A stretch of 64,000 nt of DNA from Lepas anatifera (GCA_034440635.1 JAOTON010000385.1:2448501-2512500), one strand, 5' to 3'. Shown: positions 11,935 to 24,664, counted from the first letter of the stretch. Notes: generated by a model from the letters alone, not told the origin. Numbers and translations are program-made.

Positions 11935-14604
11935 TAACCCTCCATTGAGGAGTTGCTCGTTCGGGTGGTGGGGTCGGGTCTCCGTGACAAGTCCCTTGAT
12001 GACTTTAGTGAGACTCCGACTCCACCAGTCTACTAGGGCAACTTGAACAAAATTTATAAAAAAATGAATGGAGGAGCCGACTTGCAAACGGTTGGTTATG
12101 ACCCCATTTGCGGTTACGATACCACTCGGCAGGGGCGGGGAAGGGCGGCAGAGTTGATCCATGAATGCCCAGACAGCTTTGGTACAACCTTTATATCGCA
12201 ATTGACAAGTTCATTAGACTATGCCTTCTGTTTGGCCTTCCGGACCCTGTGGATACTATTAAGGATGAAATTTTTCCGCTACGGTCGCATTTCTGAAACT
12301 GCTTGAGAACCAAAACCCGAGGAAGGCATGCTGAATAAAAAGCGTTGCAATCAATATATTTGAGCATAATTTCGAATAATCTCAAATCCCGAGCGGTGTT
12401 CTAAAGAAGTTACTGCGGTCCCGAACGCATCCGTTTGAAACTTACTCTTTGACCATGGTGGTAATTAAAACCAATTTTTATCGCATTGACAAACTCATTT
12501 GATGATTGTGGTCAATACACAGTTGAAATAGAACAAGGCCGAGGAACCGTCCTACTTAAAACTATACCTTAGTTTTGTTCTTTTATACATTTTCAGTGAC
12601 AAAATCAAGTGTTGAGAAATCATAGAAAAACATAAAATAAATACACATATTTTCCCTCTTCGATGCTATTCTTATTGAGCGCAGCAATACTGCAGAAAGG
12701 ATGTGAATAGGTACAAACCACACATAGTCACATTGTCCAATACACAGATAAGCAAATAACACTACATCATTTCATCAGGATTAGCACAGCCCCTTGACTG
12801 CTAGAATTTTCCATCATGTTTGGAGGGCTGGGAACCACCGATGAAAAACGAGCCATAAGCGTATACATTTTTATTATTAGATAGATCACCCACCATTAGG
12901 TCAAAACATCCGCATTTCTTTGGTCTGGCTCAGACCTACATATACGGTGGAACTTCTAAGCCAGCTCGGCACAATGCTTTATAATCTATTCCTTTCCCGT
13001 CCCATGTAAATCTGTCCCCGTCCCACCCCGTCCCGGAAAATCTATAAAAAGTGGTCCCGTTCTGTCCCACTTGTTTTCCCCGTGACGTTTTCAGGAAGAA
13101 AAATAGTAAAATTTTGTTGCGTACCCAATAAACCCGGAAGATTTTATCCCGTCCACTTCTATGATTTGAATCCAGTTTCCAATCCTATACATAAAACCGG
13201 TGGCAGGCTTCATAGAAATACTAGTCTGGATAAAAACCCGGATGATATTACCTGGGGCATCGTTTCCATTAGATGCAAGCAAGTTACATTTATATGAACG
13301 CGCATCCCTGCCAAAGACAATCACAGTGGCACACTTCATCTTCTGAACGAGATAAAGAAAATCACCGCAGAATCTACGACCATGTCCAAAATTCGGCACC
13401 TTGTGCCCCCAGCTCTCTGGATCATTGCCAACCATATCGTGCAGAAGCCTCCAAGAAAGTGCAAACTGCAAAATTATTGTGTTCCGATACAGCCTTGAAG
13501 GTGATAGTGTCTCTCAATCAAGTTGGCGGTGCCATTAGCGACAGAGAGCCGGTAGTTGGAGGCAGTTAGGCGGCTCGGCACCACCGGCTCCAGGGGTGGT
13601 ATCGCCGCAGCCCTCGCTCGTTACAGACAATCCGGCTAATTGAGAAGATTAAATGCAGCAGCATAATCAGGGGTGCCTTATTCGGCGGCTGAGATCAGCT
13701 CTGTGCAGGGCGCGGGTGCGGACAGGCCCCGGTGCAGCCGAAGACATGCAATGTGAATGAGGCCGACGTACAGCCCTGGGCCCGACTTCACCACCTGGAT
13801 AAGAGGCACCGAGAGCTGCCCGTCCGCTCTGTTAGCAGGTGGATACAGAGGCTGTCGCCCAGGTTATAGCACATGCTGCAATGCAATTACGATGGTGAAT
13901 GTTTATATACGATGTCGAGATATCGTGATCGTTATGCGAATAAGTGCTGAGTCGAAATTGTATAGCATGAACTGAAGCCCTACTATCTGTAATAGAGTTA
14001 AAGCGATTCGGTTGCCTTGAAGCAGACAGGCTCACTATTAAAATGGAGCTGTCATTATCCACAGAGACCTGGACGTCAGACGTAGTTCAGAGACTGGTAA
14101 TAAAAGCCAGGAGTTGGTCAAATATTTAATGCTCAGAGTGACAGCAAAATAAAATACTAATGTTCCAGAAAAAGACCGTCCCTGAACCATGATCATGAAC
14201 CAACGACCAAAGTAGGAAAAATATATCATTATACCAAGGAATTTATAGGTACTGAGGCCTAACTCTGCGTCGCCATCATATCACATACAAATACGGCAAA
14301 TGATTTTGCAGTCACAATCTAGGCGTTACTGTGCACTCTCGATTTCATTTTCATAGTTTCGACCCATTCGAAAAACTCATCAATACTAGTGCAGCTCTCC
14401 TAAGTCGAGATAAAATGTACTGCCCTGGCCCCTCGATGTTCTCTGGCTGGTTCCAAAGGACGGCGTTATCGGCCGCTAACGAGGCCTTGCAGACCAGCCT
14501 TCACCACAGTTTACAAGAGACTTACAAACTAGTGAGGGCAAGGAAAGGCATGGTATGGGTTCCTTAGCTGTATTTCAACCGATTGGTGATTCCAAAACTG
14601 TGAG
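11935..14604. other. Unassigned intergenic DNA
   Basis: There is a pyrimidine-rich cccgtccc cluster near 13000-13040. The GC-rich block at 13540-13760, with taattgagaagattaaatg inside, could be regulatory but has no decisive signature. Confidence 0.4.
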
Positions 14605-14800
14605 TTATCACTAAGGGGTTGATCGGTCATCTCAGCTGTTGGATTATCGCGCAGTCGACCTGGGTTCAAATCCCGGCTAGTTATCTGAGAAAGGTGCAAT
14701 TTGATCTCCAGGAATCCCTTCCAACAGGGAAAGAGTTGGTGGCATTATATTGCATCAGTCTGTGCACAGCTAAACCCCCTCTCCTTCCTAAAAAAATCAG
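14605..14800 (+). repeat. tRNA-derived SINE relic
   Basis: A perfect B-box GGTTCAAATCC lies at 14663-14673 and is preceded by an A-box-like catctcagctgttgg segment. The unique tail ends in a C/T-rich then A-rich run near 14800. Confidence 0.55.
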
Positions 14801-15721
14801 TGGGCAATGCAGTTTCTATGGCTGATGTATTGTCCAATAACCTTCTTTCAGAGAAGATTGGTAACCCTAATATTTCGACACTTTTAGAAAATCCAAAAAC
14901 CAAAACTTGATAAAGCCAAAAATATAAAAAACAAGGCACCGTTGATACCCTGCGGCACTGGGTCTGAAACACCGCTGGTTAGCACCTCTTGGGTCTGGCA
15001 CGCCGGCAATTTGCACCTCTTGAGTCGCTATCGAGGCGTGCTGATGCGTCACCAGCAGCTGATTAGGAACAGCGGTATGGCCGCCCAGGCTGTCAGAGAC
15101 GACTCACAGCCCTCGCAGCCGAGCTGGGCTCACTCGACGGCACATTTAGCCGGCGCGATTGGACCGCGCTCACGAACTGTACCTGACACAAAGGAATGGT
15201 TCCGAGGAAAAATTGGGTCACCACGTGTTTGGTAACATGCTGTTTGTGTCACTTATTTTTTGGATCTTTGATTTGGTATTATCTGATCTAGCCTGGGAAG
15301 AGATCGGAAGGTATGCAACCATTCTCTAATGATGAATTGAACAACGCCAATATTTTAACAACCACCAATAGTATGACTTAAAAAACCTCACAGATGGATT
15401 CGCGTGCTTGCTGGGAACAAAATGCGATACAAAACCACGCATGTCTTCACCGTTCAGACAAGAAAGCAGGCTCAACGACCACAGGTCCAGCTCTCTCCTC
15501 TGTCCAGCCCGGGGCTAATGCAAAGCCGCGCCACTACGCCTCAGGCGGAGGGGCCCACCGCGACAACGGATGCTGGAGGGCTGGACGGCGCGGAGGCGCA
15601 GCCAGACACAGGATCACTGCCGCCCGGGGTCACTGAGATCGCGGGTCGTTCTCCACCCAGACAAAGGATCATCAAGGAATCAACCTCAGACCAGAGATAA
15701 CGTTACCGACCTGCTGCAAAT

Positions 15722-15785
15722 CTGAGAGGCGGGCAAGGTGCCTTGCACAGAACGCCTTATAAAAATCCTTTAAGTAAGTAAGTGC
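15722..15785 (+). repeat. 3' end of an unclassified non-LTR element, copy 1
   Basis: A gcgggcaaggtgccttgcac block, then gaacgccttataaaaa and a (TAAG)n tail. The same block occurs inverted at 44088-44152 and 45465-45510. A common 3' end with a short tandem tail and variable upstream sequence suggests 5'-truncated LINE copies. The GC-rich ORFs at 15394-15700 may be an upstream part of the element. Confidence 0.5.
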
Positions 15786-16258
15786 TGCAAATAGTACTGC
15801 TTACCACGCATGAATGCTGCTCAACTGTCGTTTAACTGTAGCTTCTTTTATCTCCTGTTCTTTCTCTTCAACCGCTAAAATACTTTCCATGCCAATACAT
15901 CATCCAGGCTGTATATATTTTTTGTTTCAACCGGTACCAATTATAAACCATTATCGCGGGTAACAAAGGCCTGACTGCGTTTCCAACGGTGCCCCAAGGA
16001 TCACAGGCGGCATATTCGGCTATAAACGTTGGGCAGGGAACCCCAGTATTTATTAACGAATGCACAATGAGCTCCTTTAGATCTTTAATCCATTTTCGGC
16101 ATTCACGCTTACCAACGACTCATAGGAGGAGGGCAGTGAGGCCTCCTCTCTTTTTTCTCTTATTACAATCATATTGTGAGAAAGTATACAATTATTGCAG
16201 CCAGCTAATGCAGAAGGTACAAAGAGCCTAAGCCGATCATTTACCTCCGAGTGGCTAA

Positions 16259-16283
16259 ATGTTATGTATGCAATACATAACAT
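16259..16283. repeat. Perfect 11-bp inverted repeat with 3-nt loop
   Basis: The arms ATGTTATGTAT and ATACATAACAT flank GCA. The arm sequence is close to a homeodomain or bZIP palindrome, but nothing around it supports a function. Confidence 0.7.
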
Positions 16284-17099
16284 ATATTCGCCTTTTCTGG
16301 TAAACTGTATGTTTACGTCGTATTCGAAACTTGCATTAACACACATTTCTGGTCCATTATCATGTTATTGTGATGAGATACTTCTCACGTGCAGACGGGA
16401 AGGGAAAACGGATTGAGTTAAAAAAAACGGCGTCGACGTAAACAGTTTCTGGCATAGGCGGGTAAAGGACTTCATTTGGGGGGATGGGGGCTTGGGTACT
16501 ACAGCATTCCCCATAATTGCCTCTGAACAGCCCCCGGTTAAGAAATTCCTATAGGTATCCTGCAATTGAGGGAGGACTTGAGCCCCCTTTCACCCTGTAA
16601 CCGGCATTGGCTCCAAGCAACTATTGTTGCAAGAAAGAAAATTTGAAAACGCAACGCTAGATGTACCCGACAATTTCCAACGTTAACTGCCTGCCAAAGG
16701 GTTTCCAATCAAGAGTCATATCTTCCCATTTTTTGCATTAAATTTGTTGTGAAATGTCTTCCGAAGGATAACATGTGCATGATTAATTGACTTGACTTGT
16801 GCATACCGGCTCTCACTTATATACCTATCTACTGATAAAATAAGCGGGATGCGTGGCGTGCAGCTCCATCCATTTTTACCAGAGAACTGCGCATATTTCC
16901 TCTATCTGCTTAATTCAAGTATTTTCCTTCCAGAGTGGTGCATGACACAAGTACATACACTATGACGACTGCTTGCCCAGGCCTAGACGATTAATTATGA
17001 AAAATAGGATTTGGCTGAAATAAAATCAGTAGTGCTATTGCAGCAAAAATGCATGAGCATTCTGGACAGCGGGGAAAACCGTGGGTAGTCTTGACTCCA

Positions 17100-17355
17100 C
17101 CCGTATCCGGTGAAATTGGACGGCGACGGCCCTGACTCCGCCAGTGTCCAGTGCAGTTAAACAGAGACACCACCAACTCCGCCAGTAACCACAATGGTGG
17201 AACAGAGGCAGCACTAACTCCGCGTTCCAGTGGTTGAACAGAGGCAGCACTAACTCCGCCAGTGTTCACAGCGGTTGAACAGAGACACCACCAACTCCGC
17301 CAGTAACCTCAGTGGTTGAACAGAGGCAGCACTAACTACTGCCAGTTCACAGTGC
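17100..17355. repeat. Left part of an about 45-52-bp minisatellite
   Basis: Units contain ggttgaacagaggcagc and actaactccgccagt. The same satellite resumes at 20896 on the far side of a 3.5-kb insertion, so 17100-17355 and 20896-21355 were one array. Confidence 0.85.
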
Positions 17356-18629
17356 CAGGGGCGCAATTTTATGTTTTCGATTGGGGGGCACCCGGCTCGA
17401 AAGGTGGCCGTACATGATGGGGACCCCGTATTTTTTAATGAAAATGGGACCAAAAGAAACGTATTTTCAACCGCTTGTTGCCGAAAACTGACTGCAAAGG
17501 TTAAATAACAATTTTTAGCGCGCTATTCGTCACTGTTCATGATTTACAATATTTAGCCCAAAAAGTAGTCAGAAGATCAAATCTTTTGAACGAGCTGCCC
17601 AGACTATGTGAGGATATTGGACAAGTCTTCGTCGTCCACGCGGATGCTCTCCTCCGGAGGTACAACGGGATCAGCCCCGCACGACGCAGGAGGGATGGAT
17701 GCTGGAGAGTCTTTTAGCAAACGGGATCCGGCTGGTGGCCTGACTGAGGTAGGCAATTATCACGAAAAGAAGGGTTGGAATTACAACCTTACTTTACCGT
17801 TTTACTGGAAACTATATACATTGGACTTTTCCGAGTTAGTTTTAAATTGGGGTTTTAAATTTGTGGTCGATAGATGAAGGTAGCTTGCATAGTACCAAAA
17901 ATAGTAGTGATATGAACTACTTTAAGTGGACGCGTACGTTGCTAGAGATTGAATGCAAAATAATCGGGGTCATTTTATAACAGTTTGCAAAATTAGCAAG
18001 ACGATTCTAGATTCATAGGCTACCTGAAAAATGAAGAAAGTTTGGGTAGTTTTGCCAGAGCAGCCTCTCGGTCTTGAATGTTCTTTGTTTTACGCTTTTG
18101 TGCACCCGACTTATGTTTATACTATCCAACCACTTTAACATTCATACTGGAATGAAATCGCATTATCACGAAAAAAATTTGATACAAATGGAAGGTAGAG
18201 ATAGAAGTGCGAAATTCCTGTATCAGCAGGGAAATCGGACCTACTGATATTTATGCTACATGATCAAGACACCTTTTTCTGATCCATTCACCTTGCCAGT
18301 TCAGTGACATTTTACAATACTGGGTACCGGTCAAGGGGTAATATGAATAGGTGGTACTGCCTATTTCCCTTTACAATCCTCAAATAGGATCAGTACAAAG
18401 GGAATGGGGGGCATAACATTTCTCCCGCCCCATCCATCTCTCCCCGAATGTTTCTGGAGGCATGGGACCGGCCGCACGTTGCCCGGGTAAACACCCAGGA
18501 AGCCCGCAAGCATGGAATGGGGCCGGTTTCGGCAACAGGTAGCACCACCTGGGGCACAAAGCTGCTAAAAAATAAGGAACTCCTGCAAATACGTGACTAA
18601 CACAACAGCTTCAGTTTCTGTACGATATT

Positions 18630-19130
18630 CTTAGACCAAAAGGGGCCCAGACAGACCACAGAGGGCCTGAGCACACCAAAGGGGCCGGGCCGACCAAAGG
18701 AACCCAGAAAACCATAGGAGCCCGGTAAGCCCACAAGGAGCCCGAGCAGACCACACACAGCCATCAATTGGCTGGGCTCTGCCCGATATATGCTGGGCTT
18801 TGACTGGGCAAAGCCCGAGTAAATGGGCTCAGCCCAGGTCCGGCTCCGCTCCGCCTGGACGGAGCCCATGGCCAAGCAAGACCGGGCTCTACCGTTCGGG
18901 CAAGTTGTCTCCCCCCGACCCAATGTCGGGCTCAGCTCGAGTCTATGTGGCTCAGCTATGAGTCTTATGGCTCGGGCAGAGCCCGGCCCAGCCCGCTCTG
19001 GGCCCGGTCGGAATTGCTGGCTGGCAGTGGGCCCGGGCAGACCATATGGAGCCTGGACAGATGAAAGGACCCGGGCAGACCTCAGGGACCCGGCAGAACA
19101 CAGGGGCCGGGCTAACCACAGAGGGGCCCC
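18630..19130. repeat. GGGCCC-rich minisatellite, block 1
   Basis: Degenerate units of about 28-32 bp are built on gggcccgg(g)cagaccacag and variants such as agcccggcagaccac. Long reading frames on both strands here are artefacts of the repeat. Confidence 0.85.
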
Positions 19131-19416
19131 AGTCTGCAAAGTATGGCAGCCGACCCGACGAGTTCGCACCAGCCTTGTCGATTTTTATCGCACTACCAGC
19201 AGCCCAAAATTCACACCAAACACTGGTGAGAAATTTCACTGACCCGGAAATTTCGAAGTTTTTTCCAGTTTCTCCCTTCTCAGTACTCTGTGGGTGTTTG
19301 ATTTGAGCTCCCTCGCACCAGACGGCAAAAATGGGCATTTGTTTGCTCCAAAGTTTGCACTGCCTGAAGGGTTCCGCACCACGAGATCTCGTGGAAAGTG
19401 CCATACTTTGCAGACT
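19131..19416. mobile_element. Small nested inverted-repeat element
   Basis: An 18-bp perfect inverted repeat, AGTCTGCAAAGTATGGCA at 19131-19148 and its complement at 19399-19416, bounds 286 bp of non-satellite sequence within the GGGCCC minisatellite. gaggggccc occurs beside both ends but is part of the satellite motif, so a target duplication cannot be proved. Confidence 0.65.
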
Positions 19417-19960
19417 GGGAGGGGCCCGGGCAAACTACAGAGGGCCAGCGCAGACAAAAGTGGCCCCGGACGGACAAAAGGGGGTCCGGACAGACCAAAA
19501 GGGTTCCGGGAAAACCACAGGAGGCCCGAGAAGACCACAAGGGGCTCGATCAGACCAAAATGGGCACCAGCAGACAACGGGTCCGTGCAGACTAAATGGG
19601 GCCGGGCAGACCACAGGGGCCGGGGCAGACCACAGGGGCCCGGACAGACCATAGGGGCCCGGGAAGACCACAAGGACCCCGAGCAGACTAAAAGGAGCCC
19701 AGACCGCCCACAAGGGGCCCGGGAAGACCACAGGGGCCCGGGCGCACCACACAGGACCCAGGCACACTATAAAAAGCCCAGACCAAGGGCCCAGGCAGAC
19801 CACAGGGATCCTGGCAGACTAAAAGGGGTCAAAGCAGAATACAAGGAGCCCGGCTGCAGTCACAGAGGGCACGGCTGAACCAAAAAGGTCCCGAGACTGC
19901 CAGAAATAGGGGCCCGGATACTGTCAAAATGGGCCAGAGAACATCGTTAGGGGCCCGTTT
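19417..19960. repeat. GGGCCC-rich minisatellite, block 2
   Basis: Units of about 28-31 bp read roughly gggcccgg-gcagaccacaag. This continues block 1 after the nested element. Confidence 0.85.
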
Positions 19961-19999
19961 GCGGACACAACGATTATGGGTGGCCCTAAAGGGGACCGC

Positions 20000-20830
20000 A
20001 CCCAAGCAAGCATGCAAGGGAGCCCGGCCGCAGCCGTAGCAAGCCCAGATAGACCACGGGCCCCGCACTCATGGCAAGGGCCCGTCCGTGGCATAAGAGG
20101 ACCCGCGCCTCCTGGACCACAGGGAGCCCGATTGCAGTCACAGGTCTCGGTTGCAGTCACAGGGCCTGCTCAAGAGGGCCCGGCTCCGTCACAGGGGACC
20201 CGGGTGGATCACAGATGGCCCAGGTGGATCATAACTGGCCTGGTTGTAATCACAGGGGGCCTGGGTGGACCACAGGAGGTCCAATTGCAGTCACAGGGGG
20301 GCCCGGGTGGATCATAGGGGGCCCGGTGGCAGTCACAGGGGCCCGGGTGGATCATAAGGGGGCCCGGTTGTAATTACAGGGGGCCTGGGTGGATCACAGA
20401 GGGCCCGGTTGTAGTCACAGGGGGGCCGGGTGGATCACGGGGGGGCCGGTTGCAGTCACAGGGGCCCGGGTGGATCATAGGTGGTCCGGTTGCAATTACA
20501 GGGGGCCTGGGTGGATCACAGAGGGCCCGGTTGTAGTCACAGGGGGGCCCGGGTGGATCGCAGAGAGCCCGGTTGGATGACAGGAGGCCCGGGACTGCAG
20601 GAATTAGGGACCCGGCTGCAGTCAAAAAGGGCCTGAAAATATCATTAGGGACCCGGCTGCGGACACAGAGGTTAAGGGTGGCCCACAGGGGACCCACAAG
20701 CATGCCAGGGAGCCTGGCTTCAGCCAAAGCTAGCCCAAGTAGACCACTGGGGCCCGCAATCGTGGCAAGGGCCCGGCTGTGTCCGCAGGGGCCCGCAACT
20801 TGGGATTGGGGGGGCCCGTCGAGTCATTGA
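20000..20830. repeat. Minisatellite of related but distinct unit (GTGGATCACAG)
   Basis: Between about 20200 and 20560 the units alternate gcccgggtggatcacaggg and gcccggttgcagtcacaggg, giving a higher-order unit of about 60 bp. Flanking parts are more degenerate. All ORFs here are repeat products. Confidence 0.85.
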
Positions 20831-20895
20831 GGGGGCTTCTCCGAGCATTGGGGGGGGGCTCAAGCCCCCCAAATATATGGAAACTTGCGCCCCTG

Positions 20896-21355
20896 TCCAG
20901 TGCAGTTGAACAGAGGCAGCACTAACTCCGCCAGTGTTCAGTGCGTTTAAACAGAGGCAGCACTCACTCTGCCAGAGTCTAGTGCGGTTGGACAGAGGAA
21001 GCACTAACTCTGCCGAGTCTGGTGCGGTTGAACAGAGGCAGCACTAACTCTGCCAGGGTCTAGTGCGGTTGAACAGAGGCAGCACTAACTCTGTCAGAGT
21101 CTAGTGCGGTTGAACAGAGGCAGCTCTAACTCTGTCAGAGTCTAGTGCGGTTGAACAGAGGCAGCTCTAACTCTGTCAGAGTCTAGTGCGGTTGAACAGA
21201 GGCAGCATTAACTCCGCCATGTTCAGTGTTTACACAGAGGCAGCACTAACTCTGTCAGAGTCCAGCGCGGTTGAACAGAGGCAGCACTAACTCCGCCAGT
21301 GTTCACAGTGGTTGAACAGAGGCAGCACTAACTCTGCCAGAGTCTAGTGCGGTTG
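20896..21355. repeat. Right part of the interrupted minisatellite
   Basis: About nine units of roughly 46-52 bp contain gtgcggttgaacagaggc followed by agcactaactctgtcagag. It continues the array cut at 17355. Confidence 0.9.
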
Positions 21356-21919
21356 AAGTGCTCCACCCGGCTGCTCCGATCGCGGCCTCGACCATTGTCA
21401 GGAGCGCGGTCAATACAGATGGCTGGCCTAATGGTCTGAGAACACAGTTAAGACTTGGAAGGGAGGGGGGTACAGCGGGTCATGGGCTGGAAAATCAAAT
21501 GAATGGCTGACCCACTGTCTGACCGGAACTGGTTGGCAGAAAAAGTTTAAAGTTCGGATCGGAAACTTAATTTGGATTATTTTTCCTGACCGGATTGTTT
21601 TGTTTTCCACCAAAGAGTTTTTGGATGGTATTTCAGAAGGATATGCTAGTGTTTATAATTAACTGTGGTGTTTACCTACAGCACGCTAGGAAGCAGATAA
21701 TAAATGTTTGAACAAGCGAATCAATATATCTGCACCTGCTGACTTTTCAGATGTGCATTGCAGTGGATTGCATTAGTTATCGGGGTTTCCAAATGGATCG
21801 ATCTGCGTTGCACGGAACAGTTTTGGAGTGACCCGGCCTTGATTTATATATATTAGCCCTAACACACTCTACTGGGGAACTCAAACGGCGATGAATGCAA
21901 CGGCTGCAACCCATGGGTC

Positions 21920-22946
21920 TTAACCCTCGCCCCACCGGGGCCATCGATGGCCCCTAAGGTTTTTCCGGGATAACAGAAAAACGACGAGGCGCAGCACCAC
22001 GGTTGAGGGCGCTACCTCTTACTACATCATTTTGCCACTATCCCTGAATTTCTTTTACCCCAAGTCACCCAAGGTCAGGTCACCAGGCGAGGTCAACCAA
22101 GGTCACCTCACTTCAACTTTAGAGCTCTGTAAGAGCTACATTTCAAAGTTGATCGATTTGAAACTTCCTACACTTCATGACCCGTTCAGGGTCTACAAGG
22201 TGTATATCAGGGATTTTTCGATCTCCTGACCTGAGGTCATGTCACGAGGTGACCTCTCCCATTGACAAAGCATGGGGAAAAGTTGTCTTATGATCTAAAA
22301 GTCACAAAAACGATTGAAAATGCTCGGCTTTGTCAGAAAAGCGTTCTTGGACACCCTTTCACGGATTCCAGGGGCCATATTTTCCCTTTGACCTCTCCAA
22401 AGTCATCCAAGGTCACCAGGGTCAAAAACATTATTTTGACAATAACTTTTGATCTATATAAGCTAGAGCGATGAATCAAACACCATCGTGTATGTCTTAT
22501 CACTGGCTTTCGTTTGATATACGGCAAGGTCACTTTCTGACCTTCCGTGACTTCAGGTCATCTTAGGTCACGAGGTGACCCCTGGAGGTCAAACCACTAG
22601 CGGGAGATCATTACATTTGAGCAAGCGGGAAAAGGTCTGACATTTTCCTATCCAATGTACTTTACCAAATCTCAATAGCTCTAATGGCACAAGAGTTATG
22701 CCCAGTTTGCTTAAGCATTGCATATTTGAGTGAAAATAGCTGATCTTGACCTAATTTGACCTCTGGAGGTCAAACCATTGACCTGAGCGCTAAAATATGC
22801 GAAGTAATTTCTTACTGAATTCACGCGAGCTTTCTAATGCACTTTGCAGATTTGCGCTAACGCTTATACTTTCGGAGTTAGAGGGGGCATCGATGGCCCC
22901 CGGTGGGGCGAAGGTGGCGCCGGACCCCCGGTGGGGCGCGGGTTAA
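21920..22946. mobile_element. TTAA-flanked inverted-repeat element, family B, copy 1
   Basis: TTAA occurs at 21920-21923 and 22943-22946. The left terminus is CCCTCGCCCCACCGGGG; the right, reverse-complemented, is CCCGCGCCCCACCGGGG. The 1,019-bp body is non-coding and rich in aggtca/tgacct. The right end carries the terminal motif twice (near 22898-22912 and 22925-22942). TTAA followed by CCC(T) is the piggyBac style, but Kolobok and Sola3 also use TTAA. Confidence 0.85.
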
Positions 22947-23839
22947 GTAAGTGAGCAAAAGTTGACAGGTGAGGTGAAAACAGACCTGAAGCGCCCAACC
23001 GCACCTGCCAGTGCCCAATTCGGAAAGTCAAGCACTTGTTTCAGAGGACACAGGTATCTGGAGAGCTTCTCAGCATGTTTTGGGACTGGCGCACCTCCGG
23101 GAAGGGTTCTAGTTAAGGAGTATGGATCACTGTTTTTCTACATGGGTCCATCCGAATGATTTTGTTGAAAATCAGTACAACGTGTGAAATCCGAAACCCG
23201 AACCTACAACTCTTTCTTAACATAGCAGTAATGTTCGGAGGAATAATCTTTTGATTTTTCCCCTAAGAACCGATGTTAATTTCTTCTTAGATTTTTTTCC
23301 TACTAGCTGAGGTTTTGTGACGTACTGAGGTCTGTGACTGGAACATATCGAGGTCGATAAAACCAGGGCAATGAGCCGGTGCCCGATCAGCGGATCCATT
23401 GATAATTGGAGTGGCAACCATCAGGAACGGTATGGAGCCGAGTCGCAGCCCACATCTTTCAGCATCTGATCACTCCGGATTGAACCGCCCCCGCTCCGCA
23501 AACAGTCGATATTCCTGCACAGATATACAGGATTCCAGTCTCGGACACGGATACTTCATAAGTCTAGATTATCACCATGATGATTGTCTAATCGTGTGAA
23601 CACGAATCAAATCGCACTGCATAGAACCCGGCTTTGAAACTCCACAAACCTGTTTGCTAGATAAAAAAGGTCAGTGACACAACGGCAGTGAGTTAAGCCT
23701 ATGGGTCCTCTGCTCCTTAGATAATCTCACCACCACAGACCTATTATTTGCATCGCATACGCGCCAGAGTCTGCGCACAGAATCAATCACAGCGACACTG
23801 TGTAGACATATGCACATTTGTGGGGTGACTGCCGGTTCG

Positions 23840-24270
23840 CTGAGCCGGTCGGTTCTGATGCAGCCAGGCCTGGCTGCTGCAGCTGTATCTCGGGTGATTA
23901 GTGCCGCACCCGAGCTCACCGCGCGCCGCCATTTACAAGGATGGCGCCACCGTAATTAAAGGTCGATTATGACGGACGTAATCGGACGGGGAGCCGAGCC
24001 GGCCGGCCGATGCCCGGCTAATGCCGCCGCCGCACGAACTCGGCCGCTTAGCCGCAACGGCCGCTGGTCAATACGGCCGGCCATCTGGGCGGCACAGGTG
24101 GACTCGCGCCGCCAGTCCAGCCGGCCGCGCCGAGCACGCAACAGGACATGATCTTTGTCCAGCAACGGCTGGAGATTAGACGCAGAGGAGGGACCAGCTG
24201 ACGACCTGAGTGCTGCACTGCTGGGGAGTGAAGCAGCGTCCACCCGGTAGGCGGCCGAGTCGGCCCAGCA
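23840..24270. promoter_or_regulatory. CpG-rich candidate regulatory island
   Basis: The segment is markedly CpG-dense compared with its surroundings. It contains gccgccattt and, 9 bp on, ggatggcgcc, an inverted pair resembling the YY1/Pleiohomeotic core, followed by cgtaattaaagg and acgtaatcgg, homeodomain-like sites. No open frame convinces. The role, whether promoter, enhancer or Polycomb element, is unproven. Confidence 0.3.
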
Positions 24271-24664
24271 GAGTAGGGAAAAGATGGCTGTCGGCTCTCC
24301 TAGAAGGTAACACACCTACACAGGCATTATAGAGACAAGACGTGAGATTCCAGATGGTTGAAAATACAGAAACTAGAATTTTACTCCACGTTTTGGATAA
24401 AATCTCTAAGTGGTTGAAAAAAGTGTGAGGGGCATTCTTAACGATTTTGCCCCTCCATTACCAAGTCTGCTGTAGTGCCAACAACAAAATACAACCCTCG
24501 TATACCCACCACAGGCAAAATTTTGCAGCTTGGTACATTTTTTAAGCATATCCAACAAAATTTTGGTGAGGATAGTTAAAAGAGGAGGCAACAGTCGTAA
24601 AAACACTCGTTTCTAGACGATGTGCCAGAACCCCGGAGCTCTCCATCGTTACCGGCGCCCGAAG

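Larger units (their letters stand above)
14801..17099. other. Unassigned intergenic DNA
   Basis: Includes a GC-rich segment at 15030-15180 and the LINE-like tail at 15722. A ggacttcatttggggggatg segment near 16465 resembles 4600-4625, a possible further repeat family. Confidence 0.4.
17356..20895. mobile_element. hAT-like non-autonomous DNA transposon inserted in a minisatellite
   Basis: The left end begins CAGGGGCGCAATTTT; the right end, reverse-complemented, begins CAGGGGCGCAAGTTT. The flanking octamers cacagtgc (17348-17355) and tccagtgc (20896-20903) agree at six of eight positions, fitting an old 8-bp target duplication. CAGGGG termini plus an 8-bp duplication are the hAT pattern. The interruption of one satellite array on both sides independently supports insertion. 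No transposase is recognisable; the interior is mostly GGGCCC-rich tandem repeat. A short GC-rich frame at 17608-17877 is unassigned. Confidence 0.75.

Noticed and set aside
14605..14680. Functional tRNA gene
   Set aside because: The B-box is perfect but no acceptor stem or anticodon arm folds; it fits a SINE head.
18597..20830. Many long frames on both strands with collagen-like Gly/Pro/Arg composition
   Set aside because: They arise from the GGGCCC-rich minisatellites and are open in several frames at once.
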